From Verrucomicrobiota bacterium (GTDB taxonomy: Bacteria; Verrucomicrobiota; Lentisphaeria; JABSQK01; JAJFLO01), in the NCBI GenBank assembly GCA_021772615.1, contig JAJFLQ010000185.1, positions 1-62,123 on the forward strand: a DNA stretch of 62,123 nucleotides, in the 5' to 3' direction. Every line of letters starts with the position of its first letter. Positions within the stretch are counted from its first letter, which is position 1. The notes under the pieces are model-generated. The model worked only from the letters and a program-made list of their open reading frames with translations, was not told the DNA's origin and ran no database searches. The position numbers were made by a program, and so were the translations under genes. Positions 51,812-61,059 of the stretch are shown here, piece after piece.

Positions 51812-54049
51812 ATGAACGAGCGAAATATCACGCCGCCTGCCGATTGCCGTACCGGCCCCGCTATTCTGATCGTCACACTGGCAGCTTTATTCCTGTTGAT
51901 GTACCAGCCCTTCCTAAACGGGGAGGTGTACGCTGAATTTGACCTACGCGAACAATTTATCCCGTGGCGCATTTTTTATTCCACCTGCCTTGATGCAGGC
52001 GATCCGGGTTTCTGGAATCCACACCTGTACCGCGGGTATGATCACCTCGGCGAGGGCCAGTCCGGCCTGCTCCATCCGGCGCATATTCTTCTCTATGCCC
52101 TTGCAGACGTGCCGTTCGCGATCATGTGCGAAATGGCATTGTATATACCATTTGCGGCGGCAGGAATGGTTATGTGGCTGCGGCGCAGTTTCCGTTTGAA
52201 CCAAACGGCGGCTCTTTTCGGCGGCGGCGCATTCAGCTTCAGTACGTTCTTCTATGCGCACTACCCCCACGTAAATCTGTTGTGGATCGCCGCTCATCTG
52301 CCCTGGCTGTTGTGCTTCGCAGACACGTGCCTGCGTTCCCCTTCAAACCGGACAGCCCCGGTGCTGCTGATAGTGACATATACCTCAATGTGGCTCCTTG
52401 GACACCCGCAGATGGTGTGGATCAATTCCGTGGCAATCGCCGGATTGCTGGCTTACCGGTTTCTGACAACGCAATCCAGCTGCCTGCCGCTGCGCCGTTA
52501 CGGTATCGTTGCGTGGTGTGTCGTTGCCGGTACCGCAATCGGCGCGGCACAACTGCTGCCGACATATATGTACTTCCAGGACTCGCCGCGCAGCGACCTG
52601 TCGGACCTCGAACGATCAAATTTCTCGCTGCATCCGCTCAATCTGGTTGTCAGCGCCGCACCAAGGTTGTTCGTCGACATATCCGTCGGCGACTACATAT
52701 ACAACGGCGACAATGCACCGGAATTCATGAATTCGCATCAGGAATTTCCTGCGTACTTCGGCATCGCCATATTAGCGCTGATCGGGTCGTGCTGTATTCT
52801 CCATCGACATGCCGTGTTTTCGCGACGAAACCGAGTCCGCGTGTCGTGTGTGGCAGCTGCGCTCCTGGCATCCATTCTCCTGAGCTGCGGGCGCTATGGC
52901 GGTCTCGACTCGGTTTTGGATCTTCTGCCCCTGGTGTCACATTTTCGCGCACCAGCCCGATACCGGTTGCTCACGATGTTGCTGATCGCAGCGGTCGGTG
53001 CGGTTGCAGTTCATGTGCTTATGACACGGTGTGACCGGGTGCGGTTCGATCGGCGCACGATTTTCTACCTCGCCGCATCGCTTCTTGTATCCGGAATTGT
53101 CGCGTTATATGCTGCACTCACGCCGTACATCCCGTTTCGTTCGACACGATTGTTTACCGGCGCTGCGGCAGCGTTGGTGATCGGTCCTGCACTGCATGGG
53201 ACTGTGCTCGTCCTTGTCGTGCTTATTCACCGTTCCCGTCGATCGGTTACAGCTGTGCTGTGTTCACTTTGTCTGTTCGATCTCGGTATGTTCGGTATGC
53301 AGATTCTTGAGCGCTCCGAGCGCCGCAGCATCGAGGATATCACAACTGCCAGGGCGCTACTGAAGACCTCAGACAAGAGTTACCGTCATGTCTCGACCCT
53401 GAACGAACCGCTATGGACAGGCGCCAGCCTGGCAGGCGGCTATCTCGGTCTGCCAGTCGATGATCCGCTCGATTTATACGGAAATCGAGACCATTTGCGC
53501 CTGGCTTCGGTTCGATTCGCGCACGGCGATCGGACCATCTTCGAGATCAACGACTATCTCCCGCGCGTGAGGCTTGCCGCGGAGCTGCGATCAGGCACGG
53601 CCAACCTTGAACACACCGGTGATATCGACCTTAGCCATACGGTCCTGACTTCTGATGCCGATGCCGCGCCGTTGTCCGGCCCGGCCATCTCATCCGCGGA
53701 GTCCGTCGTAGTCGAATCGGAAACACCCTCCTCCATGATCGCCCGCGTCGATGTCGGCCATGCGCGCATCCTCGTGATTTCCGACCGCTGGTCTCCCTTA
53801 TGGCAGGCGAAGGTCGATGGCGTGTCCCGTGCGATCATCCCTTTGTTTGATTACACGATGCGCGGAATTATGGTAAGCCCGGACGACGATGTTGTGGCCA
53901 TGCAATATTCTCCCCGGCACCTTATGAGGAGCATGCCATGCGTCTGCCTGGGAATTTTCATGACGTTTGCGCTGCTGATGTACCAGAACCGCCGCGCGGC
54001 CGATGGTTGTTCGCCCGGCAACCGCGAAGTCGCTTCGAGAGACGAGTGA
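51812..54049 (+). CDS. YfhO-like multi-pass membrane glycosyltransferase
   Basis: A 745-residue protein with about 12 membrane helices, the opening EVYAEFDLREQFIPWRIFYSTCLDAGDPGFWNPHLYRGYDHLGEGQSG, GHPQMVW, and a periplasmic C-terminal domain ending in ILVISDRWSPLWQAKVDGV, as in the YfhO family (GT-C fold). YfhO uses polyprenyl-phosphate sugars to glycosylate cell-surface polymers in Bacillus. The ATG at 51812 is chosen; a GTG 11 codons earlier is possible, and neither has a strong ribosome binding site. Two more glycosylation genes follow closely on the same strand. Confidence 0.85.
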   Translation: MNERNITPPADCRTGPAILIVTLAALFLLMYQPFLNGEVYAEFDLREQFIPWRIFYSTCLDAGDPGFWNPHLYRGYDHLGEGQSGLLHPAHILLYALADVPFAIMCEMALYIPFAAAGMVMWLRRSFRLNQTAALFGGGAFSFSTFFYAHYPHVNLLWIAAHLPWLLCFADTCLRSPSNRTAPVLLIVTYTSMWLLGHPQMVWINSVAIAGLLAYRFLTTQSSCLPLRRYGIVAWCVVAGTAIGAAQLLPTYMYFQDSPRSDLSDLERSNFSLHPLNLVVSAAPRLFVDISVGDYIYNGDNAPEFMNSHQEFPAYFGIAILALIGSCCILHRHAVFSRRNRVRVSCVAAALLASILLSCGRYGGLDSVLDLLPLVSHFRAPARYRLLTMLLIAAVGAVAVHVLMTRCDRVRFDRRTIFYLAASLLVSGIVALYAALTPYIPFRSTRLFTGAAAALVIGPALHGTVLVLVVLIHRSRRSVTAVLCSLCLFDLGMFGMQILERSERRSIEDITTARALLKTSDKSYRHVSTLNEPLWTGASLAGGYLGLPVDDPLDLYGNRDHLRLASVRFAHGDRTIFEINDYLPRVRLAAELRSGTANLEHTGDIDLSHTVLTSDADAAPLSGPAISSAESVVVESETPSSMIARVDVGHARILVISDRWSPLWQAKVDGVSRAIIPLFDYTMRGIMVSPDDDVVAMQYSPRHLMRSMPCVCLGIFMTFALLMYQNRRAADGCSPGNREVASRDE

Positions 54050-54095
54050 TTCGCCCGGTTCCATTTTTAATTCCTTAGACATTCACGCGCGCGCT

Positions 54096-54815
54096 ATGTC
54101 ACAGTCACTGTCCGTAATCGTTCCCTGTTACAATGAAGCATGCCGGCTCAAGGGCTTTTTTGAACTGATCCGGAGGAATATCGATCTGGGCTGGCAATGG
54201 ATCTTTGTCAATGACGGCTCCACCGATGATACCGGAACATGCCTGACCGCATTTCAGAAGACCGCACCGGAATCTATCCGCGTCGTGTCGCTCCCGGGCA
54301 ATCAGGGAAAAGGCGCAGCAGTCCGTGCCGGACTGCTGGCCGCAGACCGCCCGATGGCCGGCTACATCGACGCCGACCTTGCCGCGTCGCCATTGGAATT
54401 CTCACGATTCATGGCTCAACAGGACGTCGCGAGCGGCCAGACCCTGCTCCTTGGCATCCGTCTAAAGACACAGGATGGCAAGGTACAGCGACTCTTGTAC
54501 CGCCACATCATGGGCCGCGTCTTTCAGACGTTCACATCGGTTGTGACGGGATTGACCGTTTACGATACGCAGTGCGGCTTCAAGCTCATGACAACGGCAC
54601 GCGCCAGGCAAATCGCGAACGAAATGGCCTGCGACGGCTTTGCATTCGATGTCGAACTCATCATGCTTGCCGAACGGCGCGGGATGCAGGTACGCGAAGA
54701 ACTCATTCCCTGGCAGGAGAAGGGAGATTCCCGTGTGCGCCCAGGCCATATTCTCGAAATGGTCTGGGATATCTGTCGCATTCGCCGCCGCATACGGAAG
54801 ATGCCGCAGTTATGA
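54096..54815 (+). CDS. GT2 polyprenyl-phosphate glycosyltransferase (dolichyl-phosphate glucose synthase-like)
   Basis: A 239-residue GT-A enzyme: LSVIVPCYNEACRLKGFFELI, FVNDGSTDDTG, GNQGKGAAVRAGLL, GYIDADLAASP, and MGRVFQTFTSVVTGLTVYDTQCGFKLM, a pattern shared with ALG5-like and CsbB-like enzymes that load a sugar on a polyprenyl phosphate. It would supply the lipid-linked donor for one or both GT-C enzymes encoded next to it. The ATG at 54096 fits the family start. Its stop overlaps the next start (ATGA). Confidence 0.9.
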   Translation: MSQSLSVIVPCYNEACRLKGFFELIRRNIDLGWQWIFVNDGSTDDTGTCLTAFQKTAPESIRVVSLPGNQGKGAAVRAGLLAADRPMAGYIDADLAASPLEFSRFMAQQDVASGQTLLLGIRLKTQDGKVQRLLYRHIMGRVFQTFTSVVTGLTVYDTQCGFKLMTTARARQIANEMACDGFAFDVELIMLAERRGMQVREELIPWQEKGDSRVRPGHILEMVWDICRIRRRIRKMPQL

Positions 54816-56401
54816 CAGAGACAACGCCAGCGGCACATAGCGGCTCTTACTGGAAACTGTGCGTCGCGATATGTGCGGGGATAATCGTGACCGGGGCACT
54901 GAGTGTCGGTGACTATGGCCTGCCCTGGGACGATACGGTGCAGGCACGATACGGCGAGTTGTCGCTACAGTACTTTACCAGTGGATTCGAAGATTCATCG
55001 TGCAACGACTACCTCAATCTACGGTATTATGGGCCGCTGTTCGAGATGGTGATGGCCGCGGCCTATGCGTCTGTGCCTGCATGGCGCATCGAGATTCGTC
55101 ACGCGGGCATCGCGATTGCTGCATTTCTTACCCTCGTCGGCGTAGCGCTATATGCGCGGTCATTCCACGATCCGCTCATGCCGCTTTTTTCGTTGCTCGC
55201 GTTGATCACGATGCCGCGCTTTTTCGGTCACGCCTTCAACAATTCCAAGGACATTCCCTTTGCGTGCTTCTTTGTCTGGAGCATGGTTGCTCTGGTGTAT
55301 TTTTACCGCGCCAATATGCCGGTATACCGGCGCGCCTGCTTGTGCGGTTTCGCATTCGGCCTGGCAATGAGCATTCGTGTCGGCGGCGTAATGATTCCGG
55401 TACTTTTCGTGGTTACAGGTCTGATGTACCTCGTGGGCAACAGACGCGAGATCGACAACGCTACCTACGTCCGCCGGTGGCTGCTGTCGCTATGTGTCGT
55501 CTGCAGCCTTGCGTGGACCGTCATGGTCACATTCTGGCCCTGGGCGCACGAAAGCCCTATACTCAATCCCTGGCGATCTCTGAAAATGTCAGCGGATTTC
55601 GCCGCAACCCATGAGGTCCTGTTTGAAGGCCGACGGCTCGCGAGTACGTCGTTGCCAAGGTACTACATCCCCAAATATCTTATGATCACTGTGCCGGTGT
55701 CGCATATCATTCTCGCGGTTGTCGGCATGATTGCCGCCATCACAGCGGCACGCGGCGTGACGCGGCGGCATAAACATGGCGATCAATACGTACATATTCC
55801 AACGCTCTTGTGGATCACCGTACCGCTGCTGTATGCTGTGTCGATGAAGCCGAACGTCTACGACGGCATGCGACACTTCCTCTTTCTGCTGCCGGCCACC
55901 GCTGTATTGACCGCGACCGGTGCGGTATGGATTCTTCGGCGATGCAAACGAGGGCGATTGCGTCATGTTGTACGCGTCGGGCTTATCGCCCTGCTGCTCG
56001 CACCTGCGGTTGATCTCGTCCGCCTGCATCCCTACCAGTCGACGTATTTTAATTGCCTCGCAGGCGGTCTTGGCAGCGCTTCGGAAGACTACGAAACGGA
56101 CTACTGGATAACAAGTTATAAGGAAGCTGCAGAGTGGGTGAATGCCGAACTTTCCGGTAGCGGCGGTACGATCCTTCTCGCTGCAAATCAAAACTCCCGC
56201 GCGTGCGCCGAGGCGTTTCTGGAACCCAACATCATTTCGCACGCGATGTTTAAAACAGGAATAAGCGGTCGACTCCCGGCCGGGATCGACTATTATGTAG
56301 CAACGACACGCTACCAGCTCAACGCGAATTTTCCCGATGCGCCCGTCGTGCACACTATTGGCCGAGACAAAGCCGTATTCACGGTGATCAAGGGCCGTTA
56401 A
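54812..56401 (+). CDS. Multi-pass GT-C (GT39-like) glycosyltransferase
   Basis: A 529-residue protein with about ten membrane helices. The first periplasmic loop DYGLPWDDTVQARYGELSLQYF has the acidic pair expected at a GT-C active site, MPRFFGHAFNNSKDIPFA follows, and the C-terminal loop YETDYWITSYKEAAEWVNA is shared with PMT/ArnT-like relatives. It should transfer a sugar from a polyprenyl-phosphate donor outside the membrane. The ATG overlaps the GT2 stop by 4 bases, so donor synthase and transferase are translated together. Target unknown. Confidence 0.85.
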   Translation: MTETTPAAHSGSYWKLCVAICAGIIVTGALSVGDYGLPWDDTVQARYGELSLQYFTSGFEDSSCNDYLNLRYYGPLFEMVMAAAYASVPAWRIEIRHAGIAIAAFLTLVGVALYARSFHDPLMPLFSLLALITMPRFFGHAFNNSKDIPFACFFVWSMVALVYFYRANMPVYRRACLCGFAFGLAMSIRVGGVMIPVLFVVTGLMYLVGNRREIDNATYVRRWLLSLCVVCSLAWTVMVTFWPWAHESPILNPWRSLKMSADFAATHEVLFEGRRLASTSLPRYYIPKYLMITVPVSHIILAVVGMIAAITAARGVTRRHKHGDQYVHIPTLLWITVPLLYAVSMKPNVYDGMRHFLFLLPATAVLTATGAVWILRRCKRGRLRHVVRVGLIALLLAPAVDLVRLHPYQSTYFNCLAGGLGSASEDYETDYWITSYKEAAEWVNAELSGSGGTILLAANQNSRACAEAFLEPNIISHAMFKTGISGRLPAGIDYYVATTRYQLNANFPDAPVVHTIGRDKAVFTVIKGR

Positions 56402-56703
56402 CCCACAAGGTTCTTCGTCGGAGCCTGCGGCTCTTATACACCGAATACCGAGCAAGGAATAGTGGATGTCGAAAGCTAGAAAATACGACCTGCAAGGTCA
56501 ACTTATAGATTTCGCCATCCGACGTGTTGAGACTACCAAACAAAATGACAAAGCTGCATGATCGGACATACACCGTGAAGACCCGAAAATGTCTTTTATT
56601 TCGACATTTATTATTCCTTGTTCGATACTTAAAATCAAATAGTTTCTAGCCTGATTGCCCTCAGACCAACCATAGATTCGGACGAATAGCCGAGAAAGGC
56701 ATT
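56402..56703. promoter_or_regulatory. AT-rich spacer with inverted repeat before the exosortase locus
   Basis: This 302-base gap is more AT-rich than its surroundings and has no gene. AAATGTC (56587-56593) and GACATTT (56603-56609) form a 7-bp inverted repeat with a 9-base gap, about 100 bases before xrtH. It could be an operator; no promoter boxes with proper spacing are clear. Confidence 0.35.
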
Positions 56704-57372
56704 ATGTCATCCAAGCGCCAACAAAAACAGAAACGGTCGCGCACTGAATCGCACCCGGACCAGCGTCCGTCACCAACGAAACGGCGTGCATCCGCGCCGA
56801 AAAGTCCGCAAGGTCTGGCCGCCTGGTGGAATGCGAAAAAGCCCGTGCTGTTATTCGTATTCGGTTTCGTCGCCGTGATGGCCGTGTTTTACGCATTCTG
56901 GGCGACGGACTTTTTTAAGAACGTGGTATCCGTACCGATCATCAATACAAATGCACGTATCGCCGGCGCCATACTCAACGCGATCGGACAGAATATCATT
57001 ATCGACAATGACCTCATTTCGTCCGAGCAGTTCACGATCTCCGTGAAACGCGGTTGTGATGCCATCGAGCCGACCGTGCTCTTCGTCGCTGCCATTCTAA
57101 CGTTTCCGGCACCACTTTCTGCGAAGATTCCTGGCATCCTTTTGGGAATTTTCGTGTTGCAGACCGCGAATCTCGCACGAATAGTCAGCCTCTATCTTGT
57201 AGGCGTCTACGCACCCGCGGCATTCGAGATCATGCATGTGGATGTGTGGCAAGCATTATTCATTCTCCTGGCGATCGTATGTTGGGCGGTCTGGATTCAA
57301 TGGTCGACCGCCAGGTTGCCCCCCGCAACGGCCGGCAATACGGCCGCCGGCAGCGAATCTCCGAATACATGA
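56704..57372 (+). CDS. xrtH: Exosortase, XrtH-like
   Basis: A basic cytoplasmic N-terminus (1-45) is followed by several membrane helices with the exosortase catalytic residues: Cys118 in VKRGCDAIEP, Arg159 in NLARIVSLYLVG and His178 in IMHVDVW. Exosortases cleave and anchor proteins carrying a C-terminal sorting domain. The short size (222 residues) and the neighbouring partner fit the H type. AAAGG precedes the ATG. No protein in the window ends with a clear CTERM sorting signal, so substrates must be elsewhere. Confidence 0.88.
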   Translation: MSSKRQQKQKRSRTESHPDQRPSPTKRRASAPKSPQGLAAWWNAKKPVLLFVFGFVAVMAVFYAFWATDFFKNVVSVPIINTNARIAGAILNAIGQNIIIDNDLISSEQFTISVKRGCDAIEPTVLFVAAILTFPAPLSAKIPGILLGIFVLQTANLARIVSLYLVGVYAPAAFEIMHVDVWQALFILLAIVCWAVWIQWSTARLPPATAGNTAAGSESPNT

Positions 57373-58019
57373 AGGCCATTCGAAATCTCTTGTCCGGCAT
57401 CCATCCCCTGACACGATTCGCTATGTCGGCGGTGCTGCTGTATATCTGTCTCATAAGTATCTGGCCGTTGATTCAAAATCCTTTTGTTGCAGCGGTCAAT
57501 CGTGCGGCAAACACCCTATTCGGCACCTTCGCAGATCAGGGATTAGTTATATTCGAACGGCTGACTGACACCAAGAATCCGGAACGTGATACCAGAATTT
57601 TTTTTCTGAACGAGGAGATGATTGCCCAGGCACGGCTACAGACCCAGGGTCCTGCGGCGGATATAGAGGCTCAGCATGTGGACATCATCTGTCGCACGGT
57701 TGCGTACCTTCCGTTCGCGATGCTGATCGCACTCGTGCTCGCGACACCGATCCCTGGAAAACGAAAATTGCCGGCACTCGCCGCTGGCCTGGTTCTGGTG
57801 GCGGTCTTTGTTGCGTTCAAGCTGGGGATATTCATCTGGTTGAAATTCAACGATTTTCCTCAGCTGAATGTGGCATTACTAACGACATTCTGGAAAACTG
57901 CGCTCACGTATCTGAATTATATTGTTGTGATCAACATCGGCCCATCACTCATGACGCCGGCGGTAATTTGGATTCTCGTGTCGTTCCGCCGACCCGACTG
58001 GCAAGTGTTCCGGCGCTGA
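57369..58019 (+). CDS. Exosortase-H-associated membrane protein
   Basis: A 216-residue protein with about four membrane helices (one near 18-38, three after residue 115) and a periplasmic loop at about 60-110. The ATG overlaps the xrtH stop by 4 bases. It has no catalytic motif I can name; the call rests on its fixed place beside XrtH in known loci and on its membrane layout. It probably helps XrtH processing or substrate release. Confidence 0.75.
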   Translation: MKAIRNLLSGIHPLTRFAMSAVLLYICLISIWPLIQNPFVAAVNRAANTLFGTFADQGLVIFERLTDTKNPERDTRIFFLNEEMIAQARLQTQGPAADIEAQHVDIICRTVAYLPFAMLIALVLATPIPGKRKLPALAAGLVLVAVFVAFKLGIFIWLKFNDFPQLNVALLTTFWKTALTYLNYIVVINIGPSLMTPAVIWILVSFRRPDWQVFRR

Positions 58020-58187
58020 AGGCACGCAGCATATTTTGACTTTTCCGGAACTATCCGTAGTGTAGGAGTATCTATTCATCGTGTTCAATGTGAGTGTCGG
58101 GCAGGTAGCATGATGCTCCTCGACTCGCATTCCGGCAAGCCGCCAACAACTAAGGAAAACCAGATTAATACAGGACATTGTCTACGA

Positions 58188-58595
58188 ATGCTGAAGCGAT
58201 TGATTTTGAGCACCTGGATCGCCGCTGCCCTGCTGTGTGCGGCGTCGCAGGAGGTACACGCGTCCGAGCGCTTACACGACACGTTGCGCGACAACTACGA
58301 GCCACCGCAACCGGAAAGGCTGGTAGACCCTATGGTTCGTAAATTGGGCCGCGGCAGCATCAACCTGATCACGGGGCCCGTCGAATTGCCGCGACAACTT
58401 GTGCATACGGTTCGATCGGACGGGGCTCTCGTAGGATTGCCTGTCGGATTCGTGAAAGGACTCATGATGGCCGCGATACGATCCGGCGTCGGCTTTTCGG
58501 ACATGCTGTTTTTTATGTCTTCAGCACCGAACAACTACGGCACAGTGATCGTACCGGAATACGTCTGGCAGTCACCGTTGAGAACGACATTTTAG
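58188..58595 (+). CDS. Exosortase system-associated protein, TIGR04073-like
   Basis: A 135-residue exported protein: a signal peptide (MLKRLILSTWIAAALLCAAS), then MVRKLGRGSINLITGPVELP, a VGLPVGFVKGLMMAAIRSGVG stretch, and FMSSAPNNYGTVIVPEYVW, the pattern of the TIGR04073 family found in exosortase-bearing genomes. The ATG at 58188 is preferred because the signal peptide starts there; an ATG pair at 58110 gives a 26-residue extension. It follows the XrtH pair on the same strand. Function unknown. Confidence 0.82.
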   Translation: MLKRLILSTWIAAALLCAASQEVHASERLHDTLRDNYEPPQPERLVDPMVRKLGRGSINLITGPVELPRQLVHTVRSDGALVGLPVGFVKGLMMAAIRSGVGFSDMLFFMSSAPNNYGTVIVPEYVWQSPLRTTF

Positions 58596-58700
58596 CACGC
58601 TGGTGGCCTTTGCCATTTGGAATTTCACCGGATCGTGCCTTTTCGAATGGGCTCGATCTACCCGGGGATACATACACCGGCCGGCTCTCGGTCATCGCCA

Positions 58701-59204
58701 TCACAGCGGCTCGCGAAGATAGAGACCATTGCCGCTACCGCTGATTAGAGCGTGGCAAATCGCCAGAGCCATCGCATCCGTGGCATCATTCGGGATCTCA
58801 TCGATGTTCAGCCCCAGCATTTGCGCGACACATAGAGCGACCTGGTCCTTGGACGCATTACCGTAGCCTACGACAGCTTGCTTGGCCCTTCGCGGAGCGT
58901 ATTCAAACGTAACAATGTTGTGCTGCGCCAGCACACTCACCACGGCGCCTCGAGTCATGCCCAGCACCATTGCGGTCTTCGCATTCTTGAAGTAAAATCC
59001 ACCTTCTATTGCAGCGACAACCGGGGAATACCCCTCGATTATCTCGCGCATACCTCCGGTAATTCGACGCAGACACTCGCTCAGGGGCGCCTTGCGCTGG
59101 TTCTTGATTACGCCGCAGTCGCGGGGAAAAAACCGTTTTCCCTCGACTTCGATCACACCGTATCCAGTGCAGCGCAATGCCGTATCGATACCGATGATTA
59201 TCAC
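58701..59204 (-). CDS. ruvC: Crossover junction endonuclease RuvC
   Basis: The resolvase that cuts Holliday junctions with RuvAB. Acidic catalytic residues are visible in IGIDTALRCTGYG, AAIEGGFYFKNAKTAMVLGMTRGA and DATDAMALAICHA; YAPRRAKQAVVGYGNASKDQV is also conserved. The GTG at 59204 has AGGA five bases upstream; a TTG four codons earlier is possible. It follows yebC by about 75 bases, the usual yebC-ruvC linkage. ruvA and ruvB are not in the window. Confidence 0.95.
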   Translation of the reverse strand: MIIIGIDTALRCTGYGVIEVEGKRFFPRDCGVIKNQRKAPLSECLRRITGGMREIIEGYSPVVAAIEGGFYFKNAKTAMVLGMTRGAVVSVLAQHNIVTFEYAPRRAKQAVVGYGNASKDQVALCVAQMLGLNIDEIPNDATDAMALAICHALISGSGNGLYLREPL

Positions 59205-59279
59205 GATTTCCTGCAAGAACAGGGTACATACTTTGTCGTATGCTTTTGGCGCGACGCAGGCGACGCCTCAGAGAATTGC

Positions 59280-60044
59280 TCAATCATCCGACTCCAGCGC
59301 AGCCAGCGTATCGTCGTCAATAATTGAGTTGTCATAGACTTCCTGCACATCGTCATAATCTTCGAGGTTGTCGACAAGTCGCAGGATCTGCTTTGCTGTC
59401 GACAGGTCGTTAACCTCCACTTCGTTCTCAGGAACGCGTACCAGACCGCTTTCCGTAGGAGCCACGCCGCCTGCCTCAAAGACTTCGACCAACTTGTCAA
59501 ACACTTCCGGCGGCGCAATAACTTCCGCGACGCCCTCGTCGATATTGATGGCATCGATGTCGATATCGGCTTCGAAACACAATTCCATCAATGCATCTTC
59601 ATCTGCCATAGCGCCTTCTATGACAAATCTTGTTTTACGCTTGAACATCCAGGCAACCGAACCTGTAGTTGCCAGGGTGGCATTCGCTTTGGTGAAGATA
59701 TTGCGGATGTCGGCTGCAGTCCGATTGCGATTGTCGGATAAACAATCGACAATGACTGCGACGCCGCCGGGCGCGTAACCTTCGTAATTCAGTTCTTCCA
59801 GGGCCTGCCCGCCCAGTTCGCCGGCCCCTTTCTTGATTGCCCTGTCGATGTTGTCGTTGGGCATGTTCGCGCTCTTTGCCGCCGATATGGCAGTGCGGAG
59901 CCGCGGATTCGTGTCCGCTTCCTTTCCGCCAATCTTTGTTGCCAGCGTCAATTCTTTACTCAGTCGTGAAAAAATCTTGCCGCGTTTGGAATCCGCAGCA
60001 GCCTTCTTATGCTTTATCGTTGACCATTTGTTATGTCCAGACAT
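59280..60044 (-). CDS. yebC: YebC/TACO1 family protein
   Basis: A 254-residue protein beginning with the family hallmark SGHNKWSTIKHKKAAAD and KRGKIFSRLSKEL, then NPRLRTAISAAKSANMPNDNI, NYEGYAPGGVAVIVDCLSDN and GSVAWMF. YebC proteins help ribosomes through proline-rich or stalled segments, and some act as regulators. The ATG at 60044 has AGGA eight bases upstream; the frame extends 24 codons further without conservation. It precedes ruvC on the same strand. Confidence 0.97.
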   Translation of the reverse strand: MSGHNKWSTIKHKKAAADSKRGKIFSRLSKELTLATKIGGKEADTNPRLRTAISAAKSANMPNDNIDRAIKKGAGELGGQALEELNYEGYAPGGVAVIVDCLSDNRNRTAADIRNIFTKANATLATTGSVAWMFKRKTRFVIEGAMADEDALMELCFEADIDIDAINIDEGVAEVIAPPEVFDKLVEVFEAGGVAPTESGLVRVPENEVEVNDLSTAKQILRLVDNLEDYDDVQEVYDNSIIDDDTLAALESDD

Positions 60045-60173
60045 CGTGTTATTCCTGGCGTGAGGTTTAAAAACATGTATCACCGGCACGGCCCGCGGTC
60101 CTGTACAGATTTCCATGAAAGGACGCTGATGCCGATGGAATCGGGGATTATTCTAACCAGTTCGTGTGCGTTT

Positions 60174-60794
60174 TCAACCCGGCCTCCCGACTGCGGTCAC
60201 GTCGGGACCATTACGGTGGAGTTCGCGCTTCTTCAGGACCTTGGCCGGGCTGCCGGCAGCGACTACCCAGGGCGCCAGATCCTTGAACACGCTGGACCGC
60301 GCGCCAACTACCGTGCCCTGCCCGATCGTCACACCCGGCGCCACAAACACATCCGCACAGACCCACGCCTGATCGCCGATCGTGATTGGCGATGCAGTTA
60401 ACCGCATATTCGGATCCGTAATATCGTGCGTGGCCCCGCAGAGATATGAATACTGCGATACCGTCGCGTGCGCCCCGATCCGGATCTGATCGACACAGTA
60501 GCAATCGACAAAATTTCCGATGCAACTCTCTGCATCCATCGTAAGATTCCACGGCGCCCATATGCGCACAGACGGCATCACCTTGACACCCGGCCCGATC
60601 GTCGCACCGAAACACCGTAGCAGCACCCGGCGCCAACCCAGAAAAACTCTGGGACTCGGCCGGAAGAACAGACACCAGACGACACCCCACATAACGCGAC
60701 CAATCTTATTTGTCAGACTATGCGGACTGGGACAATCATGACGACCTACTCGAACAGAGCAGTCAATCTGTTCTGATTCAATCGGCCCAGGCAT
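60174..60794 (-). CDS. WcaF-like hexapeptide acetyltransferase
   Basis: A 206-residue left-handed beta-helix enzyme. The N-terminal half has VMWGVVWCLFFRPSPRVFLGWRRVLLRCFGA as in colanic-acid acetyltransferase WcaF, followed by hexapeptide turns (IGPGVKVMPSVRIWAP, IGDQAWVCADVFVAPGVTIGQGTVVGARSSVFKDL). It O-acetylates a polysaccharide sugar. GGAG lies seven bases before the ATG. It is 129 bases upstream of yebC on the same strand but probably its own unit. Confidence 0.9.
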   Translation of the reverse strand: MPGPIESEQIDCSVRVGRHDCPSPHSLTNKIGRVMWGVVWCLFFRPSPRVFLGWRRVLLRCFGATIGPGVKVMPSVRIWAPWNLTMDAESCIGNFVDCYCVDQIRIGAHATVSQYSYLCGATHDITDPNMRLTASPITIGDQAWVCADVFVAPGVTIGQGTVVGARSSVFKDLAPWVVAAGSPAKVLKKRELHRNGPDVTAVGRPG

Positions 60795-61059
60795 TGCATT
60801 TCTCCAGTTTTGATTGCGGCGCCGGCCGCGTATACATCCATAGACGCGGACATGTGCTCGTCGTTCGAACCTAATATCCGCGAATTGGGCTCAAAAACAA
60901 ACAGTACGCGCTTGCAAGGGCGCGGGCGGCGTTTATTTTGTAGCTTTTCCGTTTCCAGATTATAAGGTCGCCGCAGAGAGTACGGCCGCGCACGTCCGGT
61001 CCCCAGGCGGTGCACGATGCACGGAAACAACACCGACGACGCACCTATCGAGAGTACTT
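60795..61059. other. Intergenic spacer between wcaF-like gene and trxB
   Basis: This 265-base divergent spacer should hold promoters for both genes. A minus-strand open frame reaching 61033 overlaps the wcaF-like start but shows no family pattern. I see no clear promoter boxes or repeat. Confidence 0.4.

Noticed and set aside
51676..51972. Minus-strand 98-codon frame overlapping the start of the yfhO-like gene
   Set aside because: Lies antisense to the N-terminus of a clear membrane protein and covers the inverted-repeat spacer; no family pattern.
54239..54811. Upstream in-frame extension of the GT-C gene across the GT2 gene
   Set aside because: The GT2 frame is clearly coding there, and the GT-C ATG at 54812 overlaps the GT2 stop in the usual ATGA way.
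60746..61033. Minus-strand 95-codon frame upstream of the wcaF-like gene
   Set aside because: Overlaps the real start of the acetyltransferase in another frame, lacks a good ribosome binding site and shows no family pattern.
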